This document shows, piece by piece, positions 1 to 14,680 of a DNA stretch of 64,000 bases (position 1 is the first letter of the stretch; each line of letters begins with the position of its first letter). The stretch covers positions 5,332,001-5,396,000 of the forward strand of contig OW051472.1 of the NCBI GenBank assembly GCA_932521025.1. Direction: 5' to 3'. Origin of the DNA: Oscheius onirici (Eukaryota > Nematoda > Chromadorea > Rhabditida > Rhabditidae). The notes under the pieces are model-generated. The model made no database searches. It was not told the DNA's origin and saw only the letters and a program-made list of their open reading frames with translations. Made by a program: the position numbers and the translations under genes.

Positions 1-5
1 TTCAG

Positions 6-440
6 GAATTTCTTCCATCTGCCGAATACGTCTACAATGAGATCAGTGGTGGCAGATCAAAACTGTCTAGAGAGGGAATTCGTCAATGGATGAACATTGG
101 AAGCGCGGTCCGGGAGCTCTCTGAAGCCGAAAGAATAGCCCACTTTGCAGCGATTACGGCAGAGATGATGGAAAGTACAGTTGATGTAAGTTTGGCTCCT
201 TTCAATAAAATAAACTAATACTTTGAGCACGTCACGAAATTCACCGCTTCCTACGAAGTCCACAGGATTGAACGCTGGGCAAAAGATCTCTTGTTAATCG
301 GACTCAATGCAAGACATCTCATTCCCAAACTAATGGATCTACCGTTTGAAAATGGCTCGAGATGGATAGAGTCGTCCTCTCGGAGATTCGACATTATTCT
401 GGACGCTATCTTGATAGAACTCTGTCCTCTTGAAGTGTGA
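6..440 (+). CDS. 3' end of an unrecognised gene (two exons, 5' cut by window)
   Basis: Two open segments join in frame. The exon 6-185 follows a TTCAG acceptor at the window edge and ends at a GTAAG donor. The exon 228-440 follows a weak TTTGAG acceptor and ends in TGA. The intron is 42 nt, normal for this window. Exon 1 (60 codons) reads helical and charged, with GGRSKLSREGIRQWMNIG and ELSEAERIAHFAAITAEMME. Exon 2 (about 70 codons) contains YEVHRIERWAKDLLLIGLNA and a hydrophobic IILDAILIELCPLEV tail. I do not recognise the family. There is no signal peptide or catalytic motif in the visible part. The preserved phase and non-random composition argue for a real gene. The next annotated + gene is far away. 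Confidence 0.5.
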
Positions 441-2443
441 ATAGGTTGTTCTAGGCTACAAATAAAGCGACTCTCTATTGCTTGCTGGTTAAACTACTTG
501 AACCAACCAAAGACACCTGAAAGACACGACTTCTTCCGGAGAAGATGCCCAACTGTACAGTTTGTAGGCAGTTTGTGTAAAGCGAATAGACAACTAGGAT
601 ACATTGTCGTTGGATAAGCTAGAGTCTAGTTCTGCCTGAAAAACAGTCGTTAGTCAAGAGTCACGTTCTCTCCGGATTGATTGTCGCACAAATCGTGAAC
701 CTCATCTGGGAGCTAACTGTTCTCTTCGTCTGTCTCCTTGGACTGTTAGAAGTGTAATTTCTTCCTCCTCGGAGGAAGAACAAGACGACAAGGAAAAGAG
801 CCAAGAAGTTCATTCATTGAGCATTCTCGAAGAGTTTTGTCTGTTGGCCGACAAGAGTCTTCTCCGAAGAGTACGAACAAAACTCCAAAATCTGTCTCGA
901 AGGATCAAAGATTCTACCAAAGAACGCACAAAAACCAACCAGTAGAGGATGTTGAGCATCATGTTGCTGTAGCTGAATCTGTCCGACAAGTCTCGTAATG
1001 GCTGCGTCGTCCACATTTCGAAGAGTCGGATCCCAGACCAGGAAGACGCATAGTTGACTGGAAATGCTTTAACTCATTAAATGCAATCTTACGCTATTTT
1101 GGTGATGACTGGAGGTATTTGGTGATAATTCATCACAGATTGTAAGAGTGAAAACGAATGGTCGTCCAATTCGCCGTCGTAGTCTCCAATCTGTCTTTTT
1201 CCGCCTTCCACCTCGTGAAGAACTCGAATCAAATGCATCAAAGTGTCAAAAGAGGGAGTAGGAACGAGGTGGTCTCGTGTTTCGAACTGAACTGGAGGTA
1301 AAAACTAACAGAAAACTTCTCTTACAACTATTCTGATTTCTGCCGTGTAGCAATGTCCTTTGCTACAAACACATTTTTTCTCCACAGTGTTCATAGGCAG
1401 TGTATTTAGCTGAATACACTCTCCTTCCTTTTTGTCCAATGACATTACCCTAATTTCGATTATCGAATGAAAAAGGAGGAGAGTTACCGTTTGAAGAAGG
1501 AAGGAGATCGAACGACGGCTTTCCTGTTCTCGCCATTGAAACGGGCAAGAGCAAACTTTAAACGAAAGTTTCTGTGATATCCCAACTCACTGGAAAATTA
1601 ACATAAAGTTGTTTCTTCGAGTGGTTTTCTGCTTTTTCTCTGCTCGATTTCCTGATGTCTAGCTACCTTTACTCATAATCAGCCACGCAGGTTTTAGAAA
1701 AGTTGCTCGCAGAAGAAAATCGTTGCTAGATTCCTCAATGAAGATCGCATATCTCAAAGTCCTAAACTACCCCAGAAGTTTCCAACGAGGGACAAAATAC
1801 CAAGAACGACATCGACGCTCACTAATTTCTTCTGATATTTGTAACAACAAGGTTTGCAACGTCCTTTCAGGACTAAAAGTGGATATTCCTCCCTCTTTTG
1901 CGACAATCTCACTGTTCTTAGGTTCATTCCGTCCCATTTCTATTCCCTTCTTTGAAAGTTAGCACAGCAGATCTACACTGACTTCGGCAATGTTTCCCTA
2001 ACTGTTTTAACTGATTAATTGCTTTTGATTTTTCTAAGAAACTTTTAACAACAACTTTCCTCGGATCTTCACAAATCTCCTTTTATTATTGCTAATTAGA
2101 GCTTCAGACAGACAGAGATTAATTTAAACTGGATTTCAAGTCTGTTGGCTAACGAAATGGCGGAAAGTACTTCATGAAAAAAAACTCACAATCGGTACGT
2201 CTCGCCGTGGTTGATTGTATGCTGTCGATAAGTGTCATCACTGTAAATGTCCCATGGCCAGCTAGCAAGAATCAAACCTGTATATGTTCAGTACTAAATT
2301 TTGATTAGGCGGGAGATCGGCAGAAGCTTCCAGTATATACATTTGCTTGAAAAGAGCCCAGTTTTTAACGAGTTCAAATAACCCACATAGTCTAGACATT
2401 CTTGCAACAATGCTACATGTTTCGTAGTTGGTAGTTTAAAGAT
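441..2443. other. Gene-poor stretch with a dispersed repeat copy
   Basis: No exon chain is supportable here. Short open frames on both strands lack splice context or family resemblance. A small perfect palindrome of the form CTTCCTCC...GGAGGAAG lies near 762-779. Positions about 1840-2130 resemble 58400-58860 in the same order (a GCAACG-CCTTTCAGG-CTAAA block, then an AGCTTCAGACA-CAGAGA block), so this is a degenerate dispersed repeat. Confidence 0.4.
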
Positions 2444-3054
2444 CTAAAAAAACATAAAAGTTCGAAAGTTTCTGACCTGTTTGAAGTGATCAACTAGTTC
2501 AAAACACCTATTTTTGTCCTTTGGATCGAGATGAGTCAAGAGTACGGAGGCAAGAATGGCCTTACAGCTGTCGTCGTGCATCTGTGAGGGAAAACGATTG
2601 ACGAGACCGTGAAGTTTGTTCACTGATAAGGGGGAGAGAGACGACCTAGAGTGTTGAGAAATGACGCGGTTTCCGTGACAGAGGTCGATTGAGGTAAGAC
2701 ACTCCAAAATTTTCTATACTCCCGTTTGAATGAGGTGTTATCTTTACATTCCACAAACTTATGCACTTTGAGTAGGAAACAATCGGGATCAAAGTGTTCA
2801 GCCAGAGCATATACGGCGAAGCTTTCAAGGACATTGGAGCCGACTGTATTGGTTTTCTTCTTGACTGTGGCGATTTCGGCTTTTGGGAAGAAAATTGTGT
2901 TCTTCTTGTGACCAAAAAATTTTGAATCTACGTTGGAGAGCTCATGAGCTTCTACAACTTTGCTAAATAGACTCAATGGCTGCAAAGGAATACGACTGTT
3001 AGGGCCAAAAATGATCAAAGCGAGGGCGAGAAATGCTCTACTTTTCAAAGACAA
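2444..3054 (-). CDS. Possible secreted protein, unrecognised, splice unresolved
   Basis: On the minus strand an ATG at 3054 opens a frame starting MSLKSRAFLALALIIFG, a good signal peptide, then about 100 residues including VDSKFFGHKKNTIFFPKAEI and VLESFAVYALAEHFDPDCFL. Near 2700-2790 coding signal appears to move to a second frame that reads KLHGLVNRFPSQMHDDSCK and LLTHLDPKDKNRCFELVDHF, ending at a CAG|GTCAG donor near 2487. An intron must join the two, but I could not find a pair of sites that keeps phase. A further exon may lie at 2290-2430. The family is not recognised. It could also be a decayed gene. Confidence 0.35.
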
Positions 3055-4235
3055 GTCGAAGTAAAGCTATTGTAACGAACACCGTAATTCTTTCATGTTC
3101 TGGACGGTGTTTTAATTGGGAATAAAATTCAGTTAATCTGCCCCGATAAGAGTAAACTTCCCTGAACCTATTCTGTTTTTCCTCTACGTTTCTTTTTTTA
3201 TGGTTCGGAAGATACACAGGCCTTGGGAGTAGCCACTCGTGATTAGGCAGATTTCTTTGAAAAAACAGACCTTATCTCGCTCCGCGGTTCCGTGAAGTTG
3301 TGATATCGGACCCGAATTCCTGAAACGCCATTCCTCGGTTGACTAATAGGCGCCGGAAGTGCGAACAAGCTTATAACCGACGGAACAACTGATATCTCCC
3401 CGTCTGCTGTCTCTCCACTTTTGAAAATTTCCCGAACGTTCGGTAACAGCCTTCCCCTTCTGTGAGAACTAATAGTTCCCCTGAGGGTGGCCGTAAGACA
3501 AAAACAGAGTACACTAAAGAGAGGACGACGCGGCACCTCGCACGTGTCAAGAAAACTTTCCTATATGTTCCCATTACCAACAAAGAACTCTCAGTTTGTG
3601 ATCCGATTTGTGGCAGTTACAGATAAGAGACCATTGTAGCTCACATGTAAACTACATCTTCTGCCTTTGACATAATAATTTCTTCCAAAAGGGTTCAAAA
3701 TTTAGATCCGATTCCTTCTGAAAGCTTCGATACAAATCTTTAATACTCTTGATATGTTCTTATGCTCATGAAAGTTTCAACTTCGCTAGCCAGGTAACAC
3801 CGAGACCTCTACAGAGTTCAGTAGGAAACCGTTTCAATTGTGACCTGTCTCTAGTTCCAACTGACTCTGTATGCCAAAGTGTCGCGCGCGAGCAGTTGCT
3901 GTTGGCAGTTCTGTTTGCGCGTTCACTCAAGACCACTCGAATTCGACACCGCGTGAATAAGGGAACAACGCCAACACATAATCTCTTGTTTTTCTCTGTT
4001 TTCTCTTAATTTTGTCATATTCGATAACCTTAGTAACCAAGTAGCAAACGCAAAGTGTTCCGTTGCTTACTCTGGTTGTTTGCGCCAAACCCTTGTGCGT
4101 TATCTCTGCAATAGGTAACAGACGGACAGACACAATTGCGCTCCCACTATCCGTGAATTTTCTTTATGTCATCTTACGTATGTTCACTATTCTATCCTTC
4201 CATTTAAAAAAAAACACCTAACAACTTACCTGGGG
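3055..4235. other. No supported gene
   Basis: A 97-codon minus frame (3243-3536) begins with a signal-peptide-like MPRRPLFSVLCFCLTATLR, but it has no splice or family support and overlaps another open frame, so I do not call it. Nothing else is evident. Confidence 0.3.
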
Positions 4236-4646
4236 ATGAATCACAAAGCATCAAAGTTTGTAGTCTACGTGCTTTTTCTTCTTCTACGTGACTTTCATGC
4301 CGCCGTTTTCCATATTATTGTTGATTCACAGTTTGATAGGGCTGTAGGCGTTCGCCCAAAGAAACGAGAACAGAACCATTCAGACACCGCTGCGGACTGT
4401 CCATTTGAAATTCGAACACTGTGCTCCGGGACACGAGACACTGTGTTTAACTTGCACTTTGGGCTTTCTTTTATGAAAGAAAGAGACCAAAAAGTGTCCC
4501 GCAATTTCCCTATTCTCGGTCAGGTAAGCAGCACCCGCCCACTTCGTAACGACTAATCAGACCGTCTCTCTCCCGCACAGTCGGGCAGCCACATTGGTTC
4601 TCTCTTCGAGTCAATCGATTGTCTCTTTTATCATTTTCTTTTATAG
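4236..4646 (+). CDS. Possible small two-exon secreted protein
   Basis: ATG 4236 opens MNHKASKFVVYVLFLLLRDF, a plausible signal peptide or membrane anchor, then a basic and polar stretch. It ends in phase 0 at a strong CAG|GTAAGC donor after 4523. A 57-nt intron ends in CTCTCCCGCACAG at 4580. The second exon reads SGSHIGSLFESIDCLFYHFL and stops at TAG (4644-4646), giving about 117 residues. Donor, acceptor and phase all agree. There is no recognised domain and only two or three cysteines. It could be a chance open frame. Confidence 0.3.
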
Positions 4647-7040
4647 TTCTGATCGGACTGATCTCTAGATAAGTTGATTCGGAAGCGATAGTAAGGGTAT
4701 ACGAGCTCTTGAGCTCATTTCCGGCGGTCAGCTGTTGGCAGTCGAGACACACCCACACCTACTCTTAAATCTTGCGGTCGTCGCTATACATTTTGATCTC
4801 TCTGCCACAACAACAGTCGCAGGATTCAGAGCTATCCCAAAACTTATCCCCTTTTTCAAACATTCGGCATTTGGTTCTTTTCTGTCTTCACCGTCCGATG
4901 CGAGATATAACCGTCCAATGATTTTATAACCGTCCGAACAGTTATGAAAAACTGAAAAACTTTAGTACTTTGTTAAAATACGGACGCCTATAAAAAATTT
5001 TGGACTATTATGAACTATCGGACGGCCAAGACCGAAAAGAACCCGGCTTTTTCTCACTTGCTGATGTTCTGAAAATTTGTAGAACACATCACTGGCTACA
5101 ACTTGGCTGAAAATTTGAAAAGTCTTCAGCCCATAAAAATAACAAGTGTAAAGAATCTTCTTCTCCATCTTATGGAGACACAAGGGTCGATTTAGCTCGC
5201 ATTCTTTTAAATATTATTTGACTATTCAGTGCTTTCCCGGAAAATGCCTTTAAGTTGTCATACTGAAAGAAGAACATCAACTAAAATATGAGTTTAACTG
5301 TGTAAGGGAGTATCTGCATGTTAAAGATATGTCGCGAATATAGCTTTAAAGTTTGTAGCGAAAACGCTACTGTAATCCGCTCCTAACAACTGTACAGACC
5401 GAGTTTAGCACTCGTTGTTTTGAGCCGAGGGTTTCTTTGTGCCAGACTCTCGAGTCCTCATGGCGAAAAAGTGTTCCTATGAACCTTGCGGGCAAGTTTT
5501 TTAAGGGCGTGTCCCATCGGTAGGTCAAACAGAACGGTCAACTTGTTGCGGTGTGTGTGCACACGAGACTTCACGTGGGCGGAACAATATACGCCCTTTG
5601 ACACGGCCCATTTTTGACCGACGACCCGTTGACCCCATGGACTTCATACCCCTCCCGTACACAGTTCTTCTCTCTCGACAAGGACGGCCTTGTGCAGAGG
5701 CGGCCGGGGGCGAACGGTGCCAAGAGGAGGCAAGGTCGTCCAGCTAAACGCCATTTGTTGCCAAATTCCCGTTTTCCTCGAGTGTCATTCTTTTGACGGA
5801 GAAGGAAGGATGACTGTAATACTAATAAGACGTCTAATGAGACTACCTCCACGCTCAAGATTCATGGAAAAATACATTTTTGCCGTTCGTGTGAGGACAG
5901 CTTGTAAATTGCCGCCGACGCTGCCCACACAAATGTTTGTCTTGATTTCATGATAATGCGGAAGCTTCGGAACCGGGCAAACAGTCCACACACTGCGTTC
6001 AATTTGAACCTGGTTCAGTCGGATCAAGATTCCTAGTTTTTTGAATTTGACCTGATTTCTCCTTTACTCCACCTCTTACTGGGGAACTTGGAGAAATCTG
6101 CATTTCCTGAATTTGTGATGTTCGGAAAAGTTATAGAGTTGTTGCTCATTGAAGCTAAATAGACGGAAATAAGTATTATTCTGCCAGAAATTCCAGAAAA
6201 TATTAAGTTCTTTTTCTTCTGATATTTCCTCGGTAGATTAAATTATCTAAAAGATGACTCCGACTTGCAATATCTCAATCCACTGTAGTCTGACTGTTCT
6301 GCTTTTGACACGGCCGTGTACTAAAGCTTGACTACACCATCAGTCGTGACTATGATAATGTGCCCTTGTAGTCACGAGAGAGTAAGTCATAGTGTAAGAA
6401 CTAATGTCCGCCTCCCAAACTGTACTTTGCTGACATAAGAGAGAGCCATTTGGTCAGCTGCGTAGGTACTCGTAAAGTTTGACGGTTAACCCAACAGGTT
6501 TCCGAACCGTTTTCCTGAAGGCGGAAGAAGAGAATCAAGACCATTAGTGTTTGAAATGAGGAATGAGACTCTGAGACTCGGAGCAGTTGCCGAGCTTTGC
6601 CTCTCTCCGCTCTCTACCCCTTTGCAGCCGTTATCTGTTTGCTGACAAAGGTTCACTCTTGTGCCTCGGCCTCCCCCACTCCTCTGTTCCCTTTGCTGCC
6701 TTTTTCAAGCAACTTTCCTCATTTCCGGTATATGATCAGACACTTTCAATCAGTTGCCCCGTTGTTCTCTCACAGACGGGACCTCCTGAGACGAGCCGCA
6801 AGGTTATCGGGCCAAGGGGAGGCGCTGACGGCGGGCCGACCAAACGGCTGGCGCTATTGATTTCCTATCACTAGTAGGCTACTTGCCTTCCTCTTTCAAT
6901 ACTCTCTTCTTCTTGAGAACTTTTCTTTATTGATCACGACACAATCATGCGAATTCGCACGTGATTCATCGCCGCCGCCAGCTTTGAGGCACGGTCTGGG
7001 AGTCATGAAATTGTTGAATTTCTTTTGCGCAAATCTTCTA
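4647..7040. other. No supported gene; one palindrome copy
   Basis: Several short frames at 5550-6030 and 6587-6874 overlap on both strands without splice logic. One degenerate copy of the palindrome family lies at about 5062-5110. I see nothing else that can be supported. Confidence 0.35.
5062..5110. repeat. Degenerate copy of the GATGTTCTG palindrome
   Basis: GATGTTCTGAAAATTTGTAG is followed by ctacaacttggctga, an imperfect reverse complement. It resembles the hairpins found in introns across the window but lies between genes. Confidence 0.4.
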
Positions 7041-8238
7041 CAGGGTGGCCAGAAATTACGGTAACAGCAGGCGGCGCGCAATTTTTGCATTTTTTGAGTT
7101 TTTTCTCAAAGCATTTCTACTTTTTCTTTTTTGTATTTAGTTTTTCACTTATTATTGTATAAATTTAAAGCCTAACATGTTACTTTTTTTTAGAATGACT
7201 AAGGCATCAGTACATCGAAGATCTATCTGGGAACAATCCAGTTACATCGCGAAGAACTTCAGGCGTGTGGATTGCTAGACGTCTTAAAGTATCAAGAAAG
7301 CTCGTATCTACTTCTATTCGACGTTTCAATGAGCTGGGAACAAATGACCCTTCGTAGTTTGTCGAAAGAAATGGGCATTAAAACAACATCGCTGCAAACT
7401 ATCGTTGGAGTAAAGATGAATAAGAAAGCCTACAAGCTTGGAACAGCTCAATTCCTTTCCAACATCACAAAAATCAAGAGAAAGGACCGTTGCAAGAAGA
7501 TGCTTACTCGATTTCGGAATGGAAAGCATTTGACGATTGTCTTCACAGATGAAAAAATATTTACAGTCGAAGCTGTCGTGAACAAGCAGAACAATCGAAT
7601 TTACGCAAGTGAGAAGCCCACAATTGCTGTTCAAAAGACTTCTCATCTTGCTTCCGTGATGGTTTTCGCCGGCATCACTTCCGACGGCAAAACACCTCTG
7701 ATCTTCGTTACACAGGGAGTAAAAGTGAACAGCGCTACCTATTTTGATGTTTTAAAGCAAGAATTACTTCCCTGGGCTCAAAACCACTTCGGTAATCGCC
7801 AATATACGCTTCAACAAGACGGAGCTCCAGCTCGCAAAGCGATTGTCCAAACGTGGTGTCAGCAGTCTCTCCCGTCTTTCATCTCATTCCAAGAGTGGCC
7901 CCCTTCATCCCCTGATCTCAATCCGATGGATTTCTCTGTCTGGTCCGTTCTGGAATCGAATGCATGCAAAAAACCTCATCCAAATGTGGATTCGCTAAAG
8001 AGAGCACTGCTCAAAGCCTGGGACGAGCTGGACGGCGCCTATCTACACGCCACCGTCAATGCATTCCCAAAACGTCTTCGAGCCTGTGTCGACGCAGATG
8101 ACGGCCATTTCGAGATGTAAATGTGTTTCTTGTTCAGAATTTTGCTATAAACATTTCTATATATTTCAAATTTTCATAGCAATTTTTCTTGCTTAGTTGG
8201 AGCTTGTTATCTTGTTACCGTAATTTCTGGCCACACTG
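7041..8238 (+). mobile_element. Tc1/mariner-superfamily DNA transposon
   Basis: The element is bounded by matching inverted ends: CAGGGTGGCCAGAAATTACG on the left and the reverse complement of CAGTGTGGCCAGAAATTACG on the right. The match continues through GGTAACA, so the ends are about 27 bp with one mismatch. TA dinucleotides flank both sides (7039-7040 and 8239-8240), the target duplication expected for this superfamily. The total is 1198 bp. It encodes one transposase of the DDD type. High end similarity suggests fairly recent activity, although the transposase frame is broken near the N-terminus. Confidence 0.9.
7197..8120 (+). pseudogene. Mariner-like transposase, frame broken in N-terminal third
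   Basis: The long open part (7272-8120) carries the catalytic core: FTDEKIF (first Asp), LQQDGAPAR (second Asp) and WPPSSPDLNPMDFSVW, with Asp rather than Glu as the third residue. I count 36 residues between the second and third Asp, like the DD37D/maT-type mariners rather than DD34E Tc1. The N-terminal helix-turn-helix (GVWIARRLKVSRKLVSTSIR then RFNELGTNDPS) is in a different frame and hits a stop at about 7356. Homology resumes as SLSKEMGIKTTSLQ in the long frame, so a one-base shift lies near 7350-7359. The ATG at 7197 leads into yet another frame, implying a second shift. It is probably inactive, or there is an assembly error. Confidence 0.85.
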
Positions 8239-8240
8239 TA

Positions 8241-8981
8241 TTATCCAATTCATGATTTAACTGCTTATTTCTGCATCATTCCATTTTATCGAGTTTCCAA
8301 AATTTTGGCTCCTGTTCTGCGGAAATTTTTTCTACAAATCCTTACTTTTGTACTTTTTCGACAATTAGTCTTGGTCTAGCTCGTCTAGAATTACTTTTTC
8401 TGATCTGGGCAACCGGACTTCCGTCCACTATCCTTGGAAAACGGGGTGTGACCTGGTTGACTCATAACATGGAACTGATAACTGCCAAAAGACTTTCCTC
8501 ATTATCTCTTCGGGACAGATCCTTTTCTCTGTCATTAGGTTGTCGTCTCCAAAAAGGGAGATAAGATGACGAGACATATCTTGCGAAACTTTGCGTCGGT
8601 CATTCTAATCCACCACAGGCCTTTCTCTAGTCTCTTTTCCCTACTTCGATACCTATCTCTCTCGTCCCAAAGGATGACTCATCACACCTTGTTTTGATAC
8701 TGTAATCTCTCTGCAACCATCAACTGGATTACATGCACTTTTACCGTAGTCTCTTTCATTAGACTCTGGCGCCGTCGAGTCGCCGTCAAATGTAGTCCGG
8801 CCCATCGAAATGATACAGTAGGGAGCTGCCAATTCGGACATCTGTCCTCAATTGCTTTTCGAGATTTCCCCCTTCCGTTAGACTCGTCATTATTTTCTAA
8901 ATTCATGCATTATTCGTTCTGGGAAATTCATTATTCTTTTGCTTATAAACCTTCTCACTCAGCTGACTATTCAGGGACGCC
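8241..8981. other. Upstream region of the yap-1-like gene; no gene seen
   Basis: Overlapping minus-strand frames at 8653-8906 have no splice or family support. The last 40 bases before ATG 8982 include a TATTCAG that could be a trans-splice acceptor. Confidence 0.3.
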
Positions 8982-11168
<2,187 letters not shown>

Positions 11169-12077
11169 GTCAGACCCCTTCTTTCATCCATTCTGTGATT
11201 CGGTCCAAAAACGAAAACCACTTTCTCCCCCTCCTTGTGATAGTTTGTACGTGATAATCCCGTGAAAAGTCTGTACACTGCGTCTCTGTAAGAGTTTTAC
11301 TGAATGAGAGCTTCTGCGAGAGAAAGAACACAAAAACAAAGAACAAACTTCCAAAAAGATATAAATGTTGCCCCAGCTGGTAGATGACCAAAAATGTTCC
11401 ATAAAATTGTATGTATATATGCAGAGAAGAAGTTGTCCTAATCCAAATAAATTTTCGAGTCCGTGGAAGTGTCTTTGATTGGAAACTTATTTCTCGACAA
11501 TGCTGCTAATACAATGGAACAGAGGAGATGTCTTTGGACTTCCACTGCGACGTATACTTTAGACCGCCTCCTGTACTTTGGGACTTCGAGAAGAAACTCA
11601 CTTTTCAGTTCATCTTTTCCAGCTTTGTGAGTAAATTTGTAGAACTCATCAAATACTACAACTTTTCTGAGGATCTCAAAGCAATTTGTAAGTGAGTTCG
11701 AAAGTTAAGATTTCTTCTCGAAGTTTAGAGGTTAAAGTCAATACTTTCCCGTGATGCTCAACGTCCAAAAGAATTTCCTTTGAAAAATAAACTTCAAGCC
11801 GGTTTTTCTCTTTTGGTTTTCTCTCCAATATCAACAGTTTATTTCCCTTGATAAACACACCCCCTCTCGTCATTGAGTTTTAGCCGACTGCATGCTGTTT
11901 ACGGGCACGTATTCTCGTTCACCTCGGTAACATTTAAAGGTCAAATTATAGTTCATGTATGCTACAAAGCCATGTTTTACACTTTTTTGCTTTGTCCTCT
12001 CACGTAAGCAGCGAGATATCGATTGGAAAGCGTCGAAACGAGTTTAAGTTTCATTCCTCTGCCCTTTCACAAACCCA
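11169..12077. other. yap-1 3' region and presenilin upstream region
   Basis: No gene is visible. It holds the putative polyadenylation signal near 11449 and a degenerate palindrome copy near 11605-11690 (TTTGTAGAACTC then ACTACAACTTTT). Confidence 0.4.
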
Positions 12078-14483
12078 ATGTCAAAATCGCAGAAGCTGTC
12101 GAGCTACGAGCTCCAGGTCATGGCGGACTCCAGTACTACCAGGAGTCCAGTGACTGGACTGGAAGAACCAAAGAAGAAACCGAAGAAAATCAAAGTGAGA
12201 ATAGTTTTTTGGTCTAAAAATCCGTTCTGTAGGTAACAGCGAGCGAAAAACAGCCAACGGCGTTCAGTTCTCTCGTCGAGGATACAGATGCTCCGGGTCC
12301 GAGTTCCAGATCGACACAGGCTCGTCCTCTTCGAAGTGAGTCGTCCTGGAGAGAAATGACAAAGTATGGATTGCAGGAAACGACTCGGACTCTTTCGACG
12401 AATTCGAGTTGAAATACGGAGCCAGTCATGTAATCAAACTCTTCGTTCCCGTTTCGATCTGCATGGCCATGGTAGTGGCGACGATGAACTCAATCAACTT
12501 CTACGCGGACAGCGGAGGAAGACATCTGTAAGTCTGTTCTTCCTTCCATACTAAATCCTTCAGGATATACACACCGTTCGTCTCGGACAATGCAGATACG
12601 GGAACCAGGGCTCTAATGTCAGTGGGCAATGCCTTAGTGATGCTGACAGTCGTCGTCGTCATGACCAGCATTCTTATCCTGCTTTACAAGTACCATTGCT
12701 ACAAGGTCATTCACGGCTGGCTTCTGATGAGCAGTTTCATGCTGCTCTCCTTCTTCACGACCATCTATGTCCAGTAGGTTCTTACAAAAAATACCGAGCC
12801 AGTTCTCCTCTCAAAGAAATTGCCATTTTTCTTGTTGAAAACTGCTTTTCTCAACTTTCTGATGTGCTGCAATGTTGTAGCTCATGATCAGATCTACAAC
12901 TATGTAGAACATCGGAAAGTTGAAAAGTGACGTCTTCAAGGTGAATTTTTCCAATTCAGCGAGGTGATGAGAGCCTATGACGTGGCTCTATCCTCTGTGA
13001 CCGTCTGTTTCTGTCTCTTCAACTTTGGCGCAGTCGGAATGATGTGCATCCATTGGAAGGGCCCTCTGAAACTCCAACAATTTTACTTAATCCTCGTCTC
13101 GGCTCTGATGGCTCTCATCTTCATCAAGTACCTGCCCGATTGGACTGTCTGGTCGGTCCTTGCCGTCATTTCCATCTGGGATCTGGTGGCTGTCCTCTGT
13201 CCCAAAGGACCACTCCGAATTCTGGTCGAGACTGCTCAGGAGAGAAACGAGCCCATATTTCCTGCTTTGATCTATTCTTGTGAGTCATACTTTTATGTTT
13301 TTGAATGGAAACTTCAGCTGGAATGGCCTATATAGTTGGTGGCGCTGTAGATGGTGACGAGCCCAGAGCTGGTTGCAGCAACGAGGCAGCTGAAAATGGT
13401 GGTAAGTATTTTATAGTCTATTCAGAAGGGCAATACCGCAACTCTTTATCTTCGCTGTGAGACCCATTCGCTCAAATTCAGGTTGAATTCCAGTCTTGAC
13501 TGCGTATCATGAGTCTCGAAACGAAGAAAAACGGTTACGGTAGTGCACCACAACATATAAAAGTTCCAGTTGGAACGAGTCAATGCTCAACGGAATCTGC
13601 TCAATCGACTCAAAATCTTCTGAAGGGACAGGGTGAGAGCACTCGCAAAGTCAAGAGAATTGCCGTGCCACCACCCAGCACACAGAGTGCTCCTCGTCCT
13701 GTATCTCTCAACTATGTCGAACTTGCTAGCAATGCACCGGACAGCAACGGTCAGAGAGTTCCACAACGTGCCAGACCACCGACTACTGAAGAGAGTAAGT
13801 CAGGGGTGTTTTCGAATTGGGGAAAATGACACATAGCTCTCTCCAGAAGCATTTGTCCTGTTGCATCGGATTCAGCGTAAAATATTACCCCTATTGAGGA
13901 CAATAACCCGTCTGTCGTTGTTAACAGACTATAGTACCAGAGCTGGACAGGAATCTGGCATGGCGAAAACCAATATCGACTTTGATAGGCAGTTGAGTTC
14001 AAAATTTTAGTGCTGCCTCATTGGTGTGCAATTTTCAACTTTCTGGTGTCTTGATTAGAATGTAGAACATCGAAAATCTGAACAACTTTAAACCGAAAAT
14101 GACAAATGATAACAGCCGTTTTCAGAAGGAGTCAAACTTGGTCTCGGAGACTTTATTTTCTACTCTGTCCTGGTTGGAAAAGCTTCGTCCTACTTTGACT
14201 GGAACACTACGGGTAAGAGCAGAGAAGCGAATTTTTTAATTGAACGAGTTTTTAAATTTACCCATTATAAAGTTTTTTATCAAAAGAACAGCAAATTTCA
14301 GTCGCTTGCTACGTGGCCATCTTGGTGGGTCTTTGTCTGACGCTCATCCTTCTGGCCGTCATCAAAAGAGCCCTTCCCGCCCTTCCGATCTCAATTTTTG
14401 CCGGCTTGCTCTTCTATTTCTCGACGCGTTTCTGTATAACTCCCTACGTGACCGAAATCACCGAGCTTCAGCTGCTTTACTGA
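12078..14483 (+). CDS. sel-12: Presenilin (gamma-secretase catalytic subunit)
   Basis: Exons: 12078-12194, 12233-12335, 12377-12527, 12564-12773, 12960-13279, 13318-13401, about 13519-13794, 14126-14212 and 14302-14483. Diagnostic parts are the first membrane segment ([20 protein letters not shown]), the following membrane helices, the GLGDF motif with the second catalytic Asp ([18 protein letters not shown]), and the C-terminal PALP motif ([12 protein letters not shown]). The first catalytic Asp is in the IWDLVAVLC helix. The family is an intramembrane aspartyl protease that cleaves Notch-type substrates. The cytosolic loop is divergent, as is usual. The exon 6 to 7 junction has no AG acceptor in the right phase; the phase-correct start is 13519 after ...GTCTCG. 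Orthology to nematode sel-12 is the best guess; hop-1 is not excluded. Confidence 0.9.
12845..12929. repeat. Palindromic hairpin repeat in presenilin intron 4
   Basis: The left arm (CTTTTCTCAACTTTCTGATG then TGCTGCAATGTTGTAG) pairs with the right arm (CTACAACTATGTAGAACATC then GGAAAGTTGAAAAG) around a short loop. It belongs to the intron-enriched palindrome family. A CGTCTTC terminus follows at about 12931. Confidence 0.8.
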
Positions 14484-14680
14484 CTCTTTCTGTCTCTTTC
14501 ATAATGTGTTCTTCCATTTCATATCTTTCGGCACAAGAATATCTTTTGAACTGAACGGTGTTCCCACTTATAGATCTCACGAATAAACTACTTTTCACTC
14601 TTGTGCCCGCCCCTTTTGAGCGGTTCTTCACCGTGGGTTCAAAGTACACTCTCACTTGTTCAGCGCCTTCTGGACAGGAA

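Noticed and set aside
5553-6027. Cluster of overlapping frames on both strands
   Set aside because: Overlapping open frames with no consistent splice sites; best explained by GC-richer spacer sequence.
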